DNA from: Microbacterium hydrocarbonoxydans
GTDB lineage: Bacteria > Actinomycetota > Actinomycetes > Actinomycetales > Microbacteriaceae
DNA length: 64,000 nucleotides
Direction: 5' to 3'
Assembly: GCF_023715885.1 (NCBI RefSeq)
Contig: NZ_JAMBOY010000004.1
Span: 1-64,000, forward strand
Shown here: piece by piece, positions 8,341-17,548 of the stretch
Layout: the number at the start of each line of letters is the position of its first letter
Position numbering within the stretch: position 1 is the stretch's first letter
Position numbers and translations under genes: made by a program
The notes under the pieces: model-generated
What the model saw: the letters and a program-made list of their open reading frames with translations, nothing else
Database searches by the model: none
What the model was told of the DNA's origin: nothing

Positions 8341-9150
8341 GTGTCGGCACTCGAATCCGCCGATCAGGAGACTCCCGGTCGCGATAGGCGGATGTCTCTG
8401 GGCGCGCACCTGATCGAGCTGCGCAAGCGCCTGGTCATCGCCGCGGCCGCACTGGTGGTCGGCATGATCGCCGCATTCATCGTGACCGGACCGATCATCG
8501 ATCTTCTGTCCATCCCCATCCGGACCATCGCGGAGGAAGCCGGCCGCGAGTACACCGGGCTCAACTTCACGACCGTCACGAGCGGCTTCGACCTGCGTAT
8601 GCGGATCGCCTTCGCGATCGGCCTCCTCATCTCGGCCCCGGTCTGGCTCTGGCAGGTCTGGGCCTTCGTGATGCCTGGTCTCACCAAGAAGGAGACGCAG
8701 TACACCTGGGGGTTCCTGGGCGCTGCGATCCCGCTGTTCTTCGGCGGGTGCACCGTCGCGTTCTTCGTGCTGCCGCACGTCATCGAGATCATGGCGTCGT
8801 TCGTCCCCACGGGGATGGCGCAGTTCTACGACTATTCCGGCTACTACGACTTCGTCTTCAAGTTCCTGCTCGTCGTCGGCATCGCATTCGTCCTGCCCGT
8901 GTTCCTCGTCGCGTTGAACCTCGCGGGTGTCATCTCGGGTCGCGAGATCCTCAAGGGATGGCGCGTTGCCGTGCTCGTGTGCACCATCTTCGCCGCTGTG
9001 ACGACCCCGCCCGCAGACGTCTTCTCGATGCTCCTCCTGATGGCATCCATGATCGTGCTCTACTTCGCCGCGACGTTCATCTCCATGCTGTTCGATCGAC
9101 GCAAGCGCAAGCTCGCGAGAGCAGCCGGTATCGACCCGGCCACCGCATGA
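8341..9150 (+). CDS. tatC: Twin-arginine translocase subunit TatC
   Basis: A 269-residue integral membrane receptor for twin-arginine signal peptides. Six hydrophobic segments can be seen. The N-terminal cytosolic motif HLIELRKRL, the periplasmic segment after the first helix, and the conserved MPGLTKKE and FPVFL-like VLPVFLVALNLAG segments are characteristic. It starts with GTG at 8341; an internal ATG at 8392 would remove about 17 poorly conserved residues and cannot be excluded. Its last base pair overlaps the helicase start (ATGA). Confidence 0.94.
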   Translation: MSALESADQETPGRDRRMSLGAHLIELRKRLVIAAAALVVGMIAAFIVTGPIIDLLSIPIRTIAEEAGREYTGLNFTTVTSGFDLRMRIAFAIGLLISAPVWLWQVWAFVMPGLTKKETQYTWGFLGAAIPLFFGGCTVAFFVLPHVIEIMASFVPTGMAQFYDYSGYYDFVFKFLLVVGIAFVLPVFLVALNLAGVISGREILKGWRVAVLVCTIFAAVTTPPADVFSMLLLMASMIVLYFAATFISMLFDRRKRKLARAAGIDPATA

Positions 9151-11621
9151 GCTCGCCCGCCGAGCGCTTCGCCGCCGCGCGAGAGGCCAGAGGTCACCCG
9201 CAGACGACTGCTTTCGCGGCCCGTCAGCGGTTCGATCTCGACCCGTTCCAGGTCGAGGGATGCCATGCGCTCGAGCGAGGCCACAGCGTGCTCGTCGCCG
9301 CTCCGACGGGTGCCGGGAAGACCATCGTCGGTGAGTTCGCGATCCACCTCGCGATGCAGACCGCGCGCGACAAGGCGTTCTACACGACGCCGATGAAGGC
9401 CCTGTCGAACCAGAAGTTCCGGGAGCTCGTCGACGTGTACGGGCCCGACGACGTGGGGCTGCTGACGGGCGACACCAACATCAACGGCAACGCGCGGATC
9501 GTCGTGATGACGACCGAGGTGCTGCGCAACATGATCTACGCGGATTCCGCAGCGCTGCGCGACCTCCGCTACGTCGTCATGGACGAGGTGCACTACCTCG
9601 CCGACCGCTTCCGCGGCGCTGTCTGGGAAGAGGTCATCATCCACCTGCCGTCGCACGTGCGACTGGTGTCGCTCAGCGCGACCGTGTCGAACGCCGAGGA
9701 GTTCGGCGACTGGCTCGACACGGTTCGCGGTGACACCGAGGTGATCGTCTCGGAGATCCGCCCCGTGCCGCTCGAGCAGCACGTGCTCGTGCGCGACGAC
9801 CTGCTCCCGCTCTTCGACGACCGGGCAGGGCTCGCGACAGCGCAGGTGAACCAGGAGCTGATGCGCATCCGCTCCTTCACCGGCTCGCACTACGAGCAGA
9901 ACCGCGAAGCGCAGTCCTATCGGAGCAACCGTCACGCCGGTCGGCAGGCCCAGCGTCCGCCGCGCGGCGGGCGGCGACCGGTGCGCTCCGCGAACGTGCG
10001 TCGCATCGAGCGGATGGACCGTCCGGATGTCGTGCGGTTGCTCGAACGGTCGAACCTGCTGCCCGCGATCTTCTTCATCTTCAGCCGCGTCGGATGCGAC
10101 GCGGCCGTGCAGCAGGTGCGTCGGTCGGGGCTGCGGCTGACGTCGACCGAGGAGCGGGCGGAGATCCGCTCGATCGTCGAGGAGCGCACCCGCACGCTGC
10201 AGGAGGAGGACCTCGGCGTCCTCGGGTACTGGGAGTGGCTCGACAATCTGGAGCGGGGAGTGGCAGCCCACCACGCGGGGCTGCTGCCCGCGTTCAAGGA
10301 GGTGGTCGAGGAGCTCTTCCAACGCAAGCTCGTGAAGGCCGTCTTCGCGACGGAGACGCTGGCGCTCGGTATCAACATGCCCGCCCGCACCGTCGTCCTG
10401 GAGAAGATGGAGAAGTTCAACGGCGAGGCGCGGGTCGCGATCACGTCGGGGGAGTACACGCAGCTCACCGGTCGGGCGGGTCGGCGCGGCATCGACGTCG
10501 AGGGTCATGCCGTCGTCCAATGGACCGAGGGAATGGATCCGCAGGCCGTCGCGGCGCTCGCGTCTCGACGAACCTACCCCCTCAACTCCAGTTTCCGTCC
10601 GACGTACAACATGGCCGTGAACCTCATCGACCTCTTCGGTCGGGAGCGTGCGCGCGAGGTCCTCGAGTCGTCGTTCGCCCAGTTCCAGGCGGACCGGGCC
10701 GTGGTGGGTCTCGCGCGGAAGGTGCGTGAGGCGGAGGAGTCGCTCGAGGGATATCGCTCGGCGATGGTCTGCGACCACGGCGACTTCATGGAGTACGCCG
10801 CGATGCGCCGGGAGCTGAGCGACCTCGAGAAGAAGAACCGGCAGGACTCGAACTCGCCGCGAGTGGCGCGCGAGAAGCGGATGAAGCAGATCCAGTCCCT
10901 GCGCACGCGGATGCAGCGGCACGGATGCCATCGTTGCCCCGACCGGGAGAAGCACGCGCGCTGGGCCGAGCGCTACTGGAAGCTCAAGCGCGAGACGGAC
11001 CGGACACGACGTCAGATCGAGAATCGGACAGGCACGGTCGCTCGCGTCTTCGACAGGGTCAGCGAGGTGCTCGAGACGCTCGACTACCTCCGTCGCGAAG
11101 ACGGCGAGACGCGACTGACGGATGCCGGACGCACGATGCGACGAATCTACGGCGAGCGCGACCTGCTCATCGCCGAGTCGCTCCGTCAGGGACTGTGGAA
11201 GGGCCTCGACGCCCCGTCGCTCGCAGCGATGGCCTGCTGTCTCGTGTACGAGCCGCGCCGCGACGAGGCGAACTCGGGCGAGCGTGGCCTCCCGCGCGGG
11301 GCCTTCCGCGCAGCCTACGAGCGCACGACGACGCTGTGGGCCGAGCTGGACGACCTCGAGAAGGAGCACCACCTGCCCGGCACCGAGCCGCTCGCCCCGG
11401 GTCTCGCCGGCGCGATGCACGCCTGGGCGCGCGGCGGCAGCCTCGATCGGGTCCTGATCGATGCCGACATGGCCGCCGGTGATTTCGTGCGATGGGCGAA
11501 GCAGACGATCGATCTGCTCGACCAGCTGTCGATCGTGGCCGAGGACGGAACCCTTGCACGGAACGCGCGCGCGGCGCTCGACGGAGTACGCCGCGGTATC
11601 GTGGCGTACTCGTCGATGTGA
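9147..11621 (+). CDS. helY: Ski2/Mtr4-like DEAD-box RNA helicase (HelY type)
   Basis: An 824-residue superfamily 2 helicase. Walker A is APTGAGKT (52-59), motif II is DEVH (146-149), motif III is SAT (177-179), and motif VI is QLTGRAGRRG. A basic, low-complexity insert follows residue 250. The C-terminal region resembles the DSHCT domain of Mtr4/Ski2, and a Cys/His cluster (HGCHRCPDREKH) precedes it. In actinobacteria this gene sits next to tatC. A role in RNA turnover or processing is likely but not shown. It overlaps tatC by 4 bases and lnt by 4 bases. Confidence 0.88.
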   Translation: MSSPAERFAAAREARGHPQTTAFAARQRFDLDPFQVEGCHALERGHSVLVAAPTGAGKTIVGEFAIHLAMQTARDKAFYTTPMKALSNQKFRELVDVYGPDDVGLLTGDTNINGNARIVVMTTEVLRNMIYADSAALRDLRYVVMDEVHYLADRFRGAVWEEVIIHLPSHVRLVSLSATVSNAEEFGDWLDTVRGDTEVIVSEIRPVPLEQHVLVRDDLLPLFDDRAGLATAQVNQELMRIRSFTGSHYEQNREAQSYRSNRHAGRQAQRPPRGGRRPVRSANVRRIERMDRPDVVRLLERSNLLPAIFFIFSRVGCDAAVQQVRRSGLRLTSTEERAEIRSIVEERTRTLQEEDLGVLGYWEWLDNLERGVAAHHAGLLPAFKEVVEELFQRKLVKAVFATETLALGINMPARTVVLEKMEKFNGEARVAITSGEYTQLTGRAGRRGIDVEGHAVVQWTEGMDPQAVAALASRRTYPLNSSFRPTYNMAVNLIDLFGRERAREVLESSFAQFQADRAVVGLARKVREAEESLEGYRSAMVCDHGDFMEYAAMRRELSDLEKKNRQDSNSPRVAREKRMKQIQSLRTRMQRHGCHRCPDREKHARWAERYWKLKRETDRTRRQIENRTGTVARVFDRVSEVLETLDYLRREDGETRLTDAGRTMRRIYGERDLLIAESLRQGLWKGLDAPSLAAMACCLVYEPRRDEANSGERGLPRGAFRAAYERTTTLWAELDDLEKEHHLPGTEPLAPGLAGAMHAWARGGSLDRVLIDADMAAGDFVRWAKQTIDLLDQLSIVAEDGTLARNARAALDGVRRGIVAYSSM

Positions 11622-13165
11622 GCACGGGACCGATGTCGGACTCCCCGGCGGCATCCTCGGCGCCGCGCCCGCTCCTGCCCATCTGGGCGGCCGTCCTCTG
11701 CGCGGTCGCGGCAGCGTTTCTCATGGACCTGTCGTACCCGGAGGCCGCCGTCTGGATCCTCGCGTTCCCCGCGGTCGCTCTGTTGCTGCTCGCTCTGATA
11801 GGTCGCCGGGTGGGCGGCGCGCTGCTGGTCGGCGCGGTGTACGGCATCGTCTTCTTCGCGCTGCTCGTGTCGTGGACGTCTCGATACCTCGGACCGGTTC
11901 CCTGGGCGGCGCTGAGCGTCGTCGAGGGCGGCCTGACCGCGCTCGCACTCATTCCGATCGCCCTCGCATACCGGTGGCTGCCTCGAGCTTTCCGGAAGCC
12001 CCCTGCGCGCCTGCTGCTGCTCCCGGCGGTCGTCGCCGCACTCTGGGTCGGGCGGGAGCTCTTCGTCGGCTCCTGGCCGTACGGAGGGTTCCCGTGGGCC
12101 CGCCTGGGGATGACGCAGGCGCAGAGCCCGCTCGCCCCGGTGACCTCGTGGCTGGGCGTCAGCGGTCTGAGCTTCCTCATGGTGTTCCTCGTGGCCGTCG
12201 TCATCGAGATGGTACGAGCTCGCCGTGCGGTGAGCCGCCCGCTGCTGGTCGTGCCGGCGGCTCTCGTCGTCGTCCTCGCCTTCACGCCCCTGTTCCCGAC
12301 GACGGGCACCGGATCGATGCGCATCGCCGCGGTGCAGGGCAACGGTCCGAGCGGTTACTTCGATGAGCGAGAGCCGTACTCGCTGGTCGACGCGCAGGCG
12401 ACGGCGACGGCACCGCTGTTCGGTGAGGACGTCGACCTCCTCGTCTGGCCGGAGGGGTCGCTGGACTACGATCCGTTCCAGACCGACGCCCTCGCCCGCC
12501 GGATGACGTTCGTCAGTTCACGCATCGGGGCGCCGCTGCTCGCGAACGCCGCGACGGAGCGCGACGGTCGGTATTACAACACCTCGATGCTGTGGACCGA
12601 GGACGGGGGAGCGGAGCAGACCCACGACAAGCGGCATCCCGTGCCCTTCGGCGAGTATGTGCCCGATCGCGCGTTCTTCAATGCTCTCGCTCCCGACCTC
12701 ATCGGATTGATCCAGCGCGAGTACACCCCGGGCACGAACAGCTCCGTGATCGACGTCGACGGGGTGCAGGTCGGGCTCGCCATCTGCTTCGACGTCATCT
12801 ACGACGACGTCGTCGACCAGGGGGTGCGCGACGGCGCAGAGGTGCTCGTCTTCCAGACCAACAACGCCGACTTCCGCGGGACAGACGAGAACCTGCAGCA
12901 GCTGGCCTTCGCGCGGATGCGCGCCATCGAGACCGGCCGCAGCGTAGTGAACATCTCCACGGTCGGCACGAGTCAGATCATCCGTGCCGACGGCACCACC
13001 GTCTCGAGCCTGGACGCAGATGAGGCCGGAGCGATGCTCGAGAACGTCGAGCTTCGATCCGGCCTCACGGCGGGTGTCGTCCTGGGCCCGTGGATCCAGC
13101 AGCTTCTGCTGTGGGGCGGGTTGGGCGCGCTGATCCTCGGGTGGTGGCGCGCCCGGAGGCGCTAG
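11618..13165 (+). CDS. lnt: Apolipoprotein N-acyltransferase Lnt
   Basis: A membrane enzyme of 515 residues that adds the third acyl chain to the N-terminal Cys of lipoproteins. About six membrane segments (residues 15-230) precede a carbon-nitrogen hydrolase domain and a final helix. The catalytic residues are visible: Glu in LVWPEGSLD, Lys in HDKRHPVPFGEYVP, and Cys in LAICFDVIYDD. The GTG start at 11618 overlaps the helicase stop (GTGA); an ATG at 11633 is an alternative. Its stop TAG shares the palindrome CTAG with the convergent rbpA stop. Confidence 0.92.
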   Translation: MSTGPMSDSPAASSAPRPLLPIWAAVLCAVAAAFLMDLSYPEAAVWILAFPAVALLLLALIGRRVGGALLVGAVYGIVFFALLVSWTSRYLGPVPWAALSVVEGGLTALALIPIALAYRWLPRAFRKPPARLLLLPAVVAALWVGRELFVGSWPYGGFPWARLGMTQAQSPLAPVTSWLGVSGLSFLMVFLVAVVIEMVRARRAVSRPLLVVPAALVVVLAFTPLFPTTGTGSMRIAAVQGNGPSGYFDEREPYSLVDAQATATAPLFGEDVDLLVWPEGSLDYDPFQTDALARRMTFVSSRIGAPLLANAATERDGRYYNTSMLWTEDGGAEQTHDKRHPVPFGEYVPDRAFFNALAPDLIGLIQREYTPGTNSSVIDVDGVQVGLAICFDVIYDDVVDQGVRDGAEVLVFQTNNADFRGTDENLQQLAFARMRAIETGRSVVNISTVGTSQIIRADGTTVSSLDADEAGAMLENVELRSGLTAGVVLGPWIQQLLLWGGLGALILGWWRARRR

Positions 13166-13545
13166 GCGCCGATCTTCTCGCGGGTGGGGTCTTCGCCCGC
13201 TCCGCGACGGGCGCGGATGAAGGCGAGGCGCTCTTCGAGGAGTTCCTCGAGCTCAGCGCGGGTACGGCGCTCCATCAGCATGTCCCAGTGGGTGCGGGCG
13301 GCCTTCTCATCGGCCGTGTCGAGCGTGACGGCCTGGCCGCCGACGTTCAGGCGGGCCTCGGCTCCGCAGGAACGGCACTCCCAGGTCTGCGGAGCTTCTG
13401 CATCAGCCGCGAACATGAGGGTCGTGACATGTCCGCACGTGTCACAGGTGTAGGTGGTCTCGCGGCGCTCCATGAACACGACGCCCTCTTCGCTCTGTAG
13501 GCTCTGGGCGCCGAGTCGGATGCCGCGCAGGCTGCGATCTGCCAT
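13162..13545 (-). CDS. rbpA: RNA polymerase-binding protein RbpA
   Basis: A 127-residue actinobacteria-specific factor that binds RNA polymerase and the principal sigma factor, stabilises the open complex, and affects rifampicin tolerance. The N-terminal tail (MADRSLRGIRLGAQSL) and core domain with two CxxC pairs (CDTC, CRSC) match the family; the C-terminal helix (THWDMLMERRTRAELEELLEE) is the sigma-interaction domain. GAGAGGACC precedes the ATG at 13545, ruling out a longer start. About 120 bases separate it from the next gene. TATACC about 30 bases upstream may be its -10. Confidence 0.95.
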   Translation of the reverse strand: MADRSLRGIRLGAQSLQSEEGVVFMERRETTYTCDTCGHVTTLMFAADAEAPQTWECRSCGAEARLNVGGQAVTLDTADEKAARTHWDMLMERRTRAELEELLEERLAFIRARRGAGEDPTREKIGA

Positions 13546-13668
13546 TGTGTGGTCCTCTCGTCTCTGCCAGGTATAACGTTCCGACCTGTGCGCTTCATCC
13601 ACGCGAACGCTTTCCCTGAGCGATTCACAGCGGAATCCCAGCGCGCTCGCGCGGCCGCGCGGCGGTGC

Positions 13669-14442
13669 TCAGCGGCGCAGCGCGGTGAGGGCGAGATCCG
13701 CGCGATCGGAGACGACGCCGTCGACGCCGAGTCCGACGAGCCGGACCATGTCCGCGGGCTCGTTCACGGTCCACACGTGCACTTCGACGCCGTGTCGATG
13801 AGCGGTTCTGAGCAGAGCGGGGGTGAGCACCCGGAGCGCACCGTGACGTTCCGGGATCTGCAGGGCGTCGATGTCGCGGAGCACCCGGCCAGCGGGGAGC
13901 CGCAGCGTCGAGGACGCGCGGAGGGCGGCGATGGTGCGGCTTCCCCCAGAGGTCGCCGGCCGGAGTCCGGCTCCTGCACGCAGCACGGACGCGATCGTCG
14001 CCCGGCGGTTGCGGTCGTCGAAACTCGTCACCAGCACGCGATGCGTGTGCTCCACCAGGATCTCCCCGAGGGGTTCGGCGGCCTCCGGGGTCTTGACGTC
14101 GATGTTGAACCGGGTCGAGGGGAAGACCGCGAGTGCTTCTGCGACCGAGAGCAGCCCGCCGTGGTCGGCGAACATGTTCGTGAGTTCCCTCGTGCGCACC
14201 TCGCGCACCAGGCGGGCATCTCCGAGGAGTCGGCGCAGCGACGAGTCGTGGAAGAGCACCACGTCACCGTCAGCGGTGACCTGGCAGTCCGTCTCGATGT
14301 ACTCGGCCCCGGCGGCATGGGCGGCGGCGAAGGCCGCCGCCGTGTTCTCCCAGACGCCCGAGGCCCCGCCCTCCGCGGTGACGAGACCGCGATGGGCGAG
14401 GACTCGTGGGTACGCGGCCTTCTCGAAGTAGGGGTGCGTCAC
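13669..14442 (-). CDS. Glycerophosphodiester phosphodiesterase
   Basis: A 257-residue TIM-barrel enzyme that hydrolyses glycerophosphodiesters to glycerol 3-phosphate and an alcohol. Family residues are in place: H17-R18-G19, E32 in WENT, E50 and D52 in IETD, and H65-D66 in FHD, the metal-binding and catalytic set. The conserved late motif WTVNEPADM is also present. There is no signal peptide, so it should act in the cytosol, perhaps on products of lipid turnover. It overlaps the stop of the upstream SPFH gene by 4 bases, so both are probably on one transcript. Confidence 0.9.
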   Translation of the reverse strand: MTHPYFEKAAYPRVLAHRGLVTAEGGASGVWENTAAAFAAAHAAGAEYIETDCQVTADGDVVLFHDSSLRRLLGDARLVREVRTRELTNMFADHGGLLSVAEALAVFPSTRFNIDVKTPEAAEPLGEILVEHTHRVLVTSFDDRNRRATIASVLRAGAGLRPATSGGSRTIAALRASSTLRLPAGRVLRDIDALQIPERHGALRVLTPALLRTAHRHGVEVHVWTVNEPADMVRLVGLGVDGVVSDRADLALTALRR

Positions 14443-15365
14443 GCGCCCGGCGTGCCGAGCGGCGGCTGACCGGGCTTCGGCGTGAAGGCGGTGCCGATGC
14501 CCTTCAGAGCCTCGGTGAGCTCGCTCGGGATGATCCAGAGCTTGCTCGACTCGCTCTCGCTGATCTTCGGCAGCATCTGCAGATACTGGTACGCCAGCAG
14601 CTTGTCGTCCGGCTGTCCCTGGTGGATGGCGCTGAAGACGTTCTGGATGGCCTCGGCCTCACCCTGCGCGCGCAACACCGCGGCCTGCTTGTCGCCTTCC
14701 GCGCGGAGGATCTCGGCTTGGCGACGACCTTCCGCCTCGAGGATCTGCGACTGCTTGGAGCCCTCGGCGGTGAGGATCGCGGCGCGCCGGTCCCGCTCGG
14801 CGCGCATCTGCTTCTCCATCGAGTCCTGGATGGAGACGGGCGGGTCGATCGCCTTGAGTTCCACGCGTCCGACACGAATGCCCCATTTGCCGGTCGCCTC
14901 ATCGAGCACGACTCGCAGCTGGCCGTTGATGTTGTCACGGCTGGTCAGTGCCTCTTCGAGGTTGAGTCCACCGACGACGTTTCGCAGAGTCGTGGTGGTC
15001 AGCTGCTCGACCGCACCGAGGTAATTGGCGATCTCGTACGTCGCAGCGCGGGCGTCCGTGACCTGGAAGTAGACGACCGTGTCGATGGAGACGACGAGGT
15101 TGTCTTCGGTGATGACCGGCTGCGGTGGGAATGACACGACCTGCTCGCGCATGTCGATCAGGGGTCGCAGACGATCGATGAAGGGGACCAGGATGTTGAG
15201 GCCGGGCGTGAGCGTCTTGTGGTAGCGCCCCAGTCGTTCGACGACACCGGCCGTCGCCTGGGGGATGATCCGGATGGACCGGGCCAGCGTGACCACCACG
15301 AAGATGATCACCGCGATGATGAAGATCCAGAGGATGGCGGTCGGGATGAACGAGGTGTCGTCCAC
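14439..15365 (-). CDS. SPFH/Band 7 (stomatin-like) membrane protein
   Basis: A 308-residue protein with one N-terminal membrane helix (8-28), an SPFH domain (RIIPQATAGVVERLGRYHKT onward), and an Ala/Glu-rich coiled coil (about 190-260) typical of stomatins. These proteins form oligomers that organise membrane domains. It begins with GTG at 15365, preceded by AGGAGAG. The paired NfeD-like gene lies 8 bases upstream, the usual bacterial arrangement. Confidence 0.9.
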   Translation of the reverse strand: MDDTSFIPTAILWIFIIAVIIFVVVTLARSIRIIPQATAGVVERLGRYHKTLTPGLNILVPFIDRLRPLIDMREQVVSFPPQPVITEDNLVVSIDTVVYFQVTDARAATYEIANYLGAVEQLTTTTLRNVVGGLNLEEALTSRDNINGQLRVVLDEATGKWGIRVGRVELKAIDPPVSIQDSMEKQMRAERDRRAAILTAEGSKQSQILEAEGRRQAEILRAEGDKQAAVLRAQGEAEAIQNVFSAIHQGQPDDKLLAYQYLQMLPKISESESSKLWIIPSELTEALKGIGTAFTPKPGQPPLGTPGA

Positions 15366-15373
15366 GGTCTCTC

Positions 15374-15847
15374 CTACTCGTTGACGGGGCGAACGGTCGC
15401 GGTGGCGCCGTTGATGGCGAGGACGGCGACCGGCGAGCCCTGGGGGATAGGCATCGAGGTCGCCGTGCGGGCGGTCCAGGTGTCGCCGTTGCTGAGCTTC
15501 GCCTGCCCGGATATCTGGGTGATGTCCTGCAGCGCGATGCCGCGAAGGCCGACGAGTGCCTCGACGTTCGACTTGGTCGGGTCTTCGCCGCGATGGAGTC
15601 GCCGAAGGAGCGGCGGGCGAAGGAGCAGGATGAAGGCGGCGGCGGCGACGGCAGCGATGATGATCTGCGCCCAGGCGGGGAGCCCGATGAGGTCGCCGAC
15701 CAGTCCGATCGCGCTGCCGAAGCTCAGCATCAGGAACGTGAAATCGAGGGTCAGCATCTCGATCACGAGGAAGAGGGCGATGAGAACGAGCCACCCGATC
15801 CAGGCCCAGTTCTCGACGATGTCGATGAAGACGGAGAAGTCGTTCAT
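15374..15847 (-). CDS. NfeD-like membrane protein
   Basis: A 157-residue partner of the SPFH protein. Three to four membrane helices occupy residues 18-85, and the C-terminal 65 residues form the OB-fold NfeD domain (VGLRGIALQDI...VRPVNE). Such proteins are thought to act with stomatins in membrane-domain organisation. It has no protease domain, so it is the short form. The start at 15847 is chosen because AGGGAGG lies just upstream; an ATG 21 bases earlier lacks one. TAGGTT in the divergent gap is a plausible -10. Confidence 0.87.
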   Translation of the reverse strand: MNDFSVFIDIVENWAWIGWLVLIALFLVIEMLTLDFTFLMLSFGSAIGLVGDLIGLPAWAQIIIAAVAAAAFILLLRPPLLRRLHRGEDPTKSNVEALVGLRGIALQDITQISGQAKLSNGDTWTARTATSMPIPQGSPVAVLAINGATATVRPVNE

Positions 15848-15968
15848 GCAGCCTCCCTTTGCGGTCAACCTATCACGCGGCCGTCCGGCAGTCCCGCCCT
15901 GGACGGGGCCCCTTGATAGTCTGAGCGAGCCGTGCGATCACGGCGTTCCACGCACTTGAGGAGTCACC

Positions 15969-16733
15969 GTGACCGACGTTCTTCCCGCAGGTTCTCTCGA
16001 CGGCAAGGTCGCGCTTGTCACCGGTTCGTCCCGGGGTATCGGAGCCGACACCGTGCGGTACCTCGCCGAGGCCGGAGCCGACGTCGTCATCAACTACCGC
16101 AATAAGGCTCCGCGCGCCGAGAAGCTCGCCACGCAGCTGCGGGAGCTCGGGCGTCGCGTCCTGACCGTGGGCGCCGACCTGACCGACCCCGCGTCGGTGG
16201 GGGAGATGTTCGAAGCCGTCAAGGCGGAGTTCGGCCACCTCGACGTGCTCGTGCTGAACGCGTCTGGCGGCATGGAGTCGGGCATGGCGGAGGATTACGC
16301 CCTCACTCTCAACAGGGACGCGCAGCTCAACGTGCTGGACGCCGCGACCCCGCTGCTCGACGACGGCGCCCGGGTCGTGTTCGTCACGAGCCACCAGGCG
16401 CACTTCATCCGCACGACGCCCACCATGCCCGAGTACGAGCCGGTCGCGCTCTCGAAGCGCGCGGGAGAGGATGCTCTGCGCGAGCGCATCCCTGAGCTCG
16501 CCGAGAAGGGCATCGGCTTCACAGTGGTGTCCGGCGACATGATCGAGGGCACCATCACCGCGACGCTCCTGGAGCGTGCGAACCCCGGTGCGATCGCCGA
16601 GCGGCGCGAGTCGGCCGGCAAGCTGTACAACGTGTCGGAGTTCGCCGCCGAGGTCGCACGCGCAGCCGTCGACCCCGTGCCAGCCGACAACACCCGCCTG
16701 GTGGGCGACGTGAGCGGCTTCGCCGCCGAGTGA
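15969..16733 (+). CDS. SDR family oxidoreductase with altered catalytic motif
   Basis: A 254-residue Rossmann-fold protein of the short-chain dehydrogenase family. The cofactor motif TGSSRGIG (18-25) and the NAG-like LNASGG (97-102) are clear, and a Ser is at 141. The YxxxK motif reads VALSK (159-163), so the catalytic Tyr is replaced by Val, although a Tyr sits three residues earlier (156). It may be a non-classical enzyme or a binding protein. Start is GTG with GAGGAG upstream, and TAGTCT about 45 bases earlier may be the -10. Substrate unknown. Confidence 0.8.
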   Translation: MTDVLPAGSLDGKVALVTGSSRGIGADTVRYLAEAGADVVINYRNKAPRAEKLATQLRELGRRVLTVGADLTDPASVGEMFEAVKAEFGHLDVLVLNASGGMESGMAEDYALTLNRDAQLNVLDAATPLLDDGARVVFVTSHQAHFIRTTPTMPEYEPVALSKRAGEDALRERIPELAEKGIGFTVVSGDMIEGTITATLLERANPGAIAERRESAGKLYNVSEFAAEVARAAVDPVPADNTRLVGDVSGFAAE

Positions 16734-16745
16734 CGCTCCTGATGC

Positions 16746-16783
16746 GAGAGAGGGCCCCGTCCGTGCGGACGGGGCCCTCTCTC
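16746..16783. terminator. Bidirectional terminator between the SDR and HdeD genes
   Basis: An 18-bp perfect stem (16746-16763 with 16766-16783) with almost no loop, GC-rich with GAGAG/CTCTC ends. It lies between two convergent genes and can serve both. Confidence 0.85.
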
Positions 16784-16810
16784 ACATGCGAGGCGGCCGG
16801 GGTGCGGCCG

Positions 16811-17410
16811 TCAGCTCACCGTCTCCGACCGGACGGCGCCGGCAGCATTCTTCGCATCCTTGCCGATCGTGACCGCGCGGACGATCTGCACGATGCCCAG
16901 GGCGACGAGCGAGACGCCGAAGACGAGCCAGAGCACGGCTGCCGCGTACAGCGGCGAGAACAGCACGACGATGCCGGCGATGATGCTCAGCAGAGCGTAG
17001 AGGAGTGTCCACACCCGCGATCCGTCCTGGCCGAGCAATGACAGTGAGACGACGCCGTCGACGATCCAGCTGATGCCGATGAAGATGACGACGACGAGGG
17101 CCAGGGTCGCCGCGGCGAGGCCGAGGTTGGCGAAGGCGATGACGCCCGCGGCGATGTACAGCAGACCGAGGACGATGTGGCCGACACGCGCCCACCCGCC
17201 CTTGCGGTGCGAGAAGATTCCGAGGCCGATGTAGACGAGGCCGGCGATGATCAGGTACGAGGCGAAGATGCCCGTCACGATCACGGCCGACTTCACCGGC
17301 CACACGAGCAGAACGATGCCGGCGATGAGCGCGAGGGCGCCCGACACAGCGAGGGTGATGCGGATGGACTTGAACAGCGATTTCGCGTCGTTCGCGAGTG
17401 TTTCAGACAT
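16811..17410 (-). CDS. HdeD-like DUF308 membrane protein
   Basis: A 199-residue protein with six predicted membrane helices arranged as three DUF308 repeats, and short charged ends. The family is named after E. coli HdeD, linked to acid resistance, but its molecular role in actinobacteria is unknown. The 5' region has AGAAAGGG before the ATG, a TATTCT box further up, and a palindrome AACCCT-GTG-AGGGTT at 17435-17449 that could be an operator. It diverges from an AraC regulator. Confidence 0.82.
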   Translation of the reverse strand: MSETLANDAKSLFKSIRITLAVSGALALIAGIVLLVWPVKSAVIVTGIFASYLIIAGLVYIGLGIFSHRKGGWARVGHIVLGLLYIAAGVIAFANLGLAAATLALVVVIFIGISWIVDGVVSLSLLGQDGSRVWTLLYALLSIIAGIVVLFSPLYAAAVLWLVFGVSLVALGIVQIVRAVTIGKDAKNAAGAVRSETVS

Positions 17411-17434
17411 GGTTGGGGACCCTTTCTGAGAAAA

Positions 17435-17449
17435 CCCTGTGAGGGTTGG
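17435..17449. promoter_or_regulatory. Inverted repeat in the HdeD leader
   Basis: Two 6-base arms, AACCCT and AGGGTT, around GTG, lie between the probable -10 of the HdeD gene and its start. They could be a repressor site or a small hairpin. Nothing else supports either reading. Confidence 0.3.
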
Positions 17450-17536
17450 TCACAGAATATCGCTGCCTGCTCGCAAATGGGGGAGGAGTCGTGGTCGGCG
17501 ACGCGGGAGTTCACACGGAGGCACACGGCGTCATGG

Positions 17537-17542
17537 CACTAT
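17537..17542 (+). promoter_or_regulatory. -10-like box CACTAT before the AraC regulator
   Basis: It lies 6 bases before the GTG at 17549, in the spacing used by the other leaderless promoters here, but has C at the first position. Confidence 0.4.
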
Positions 17543-17548
17543 CAAGGG

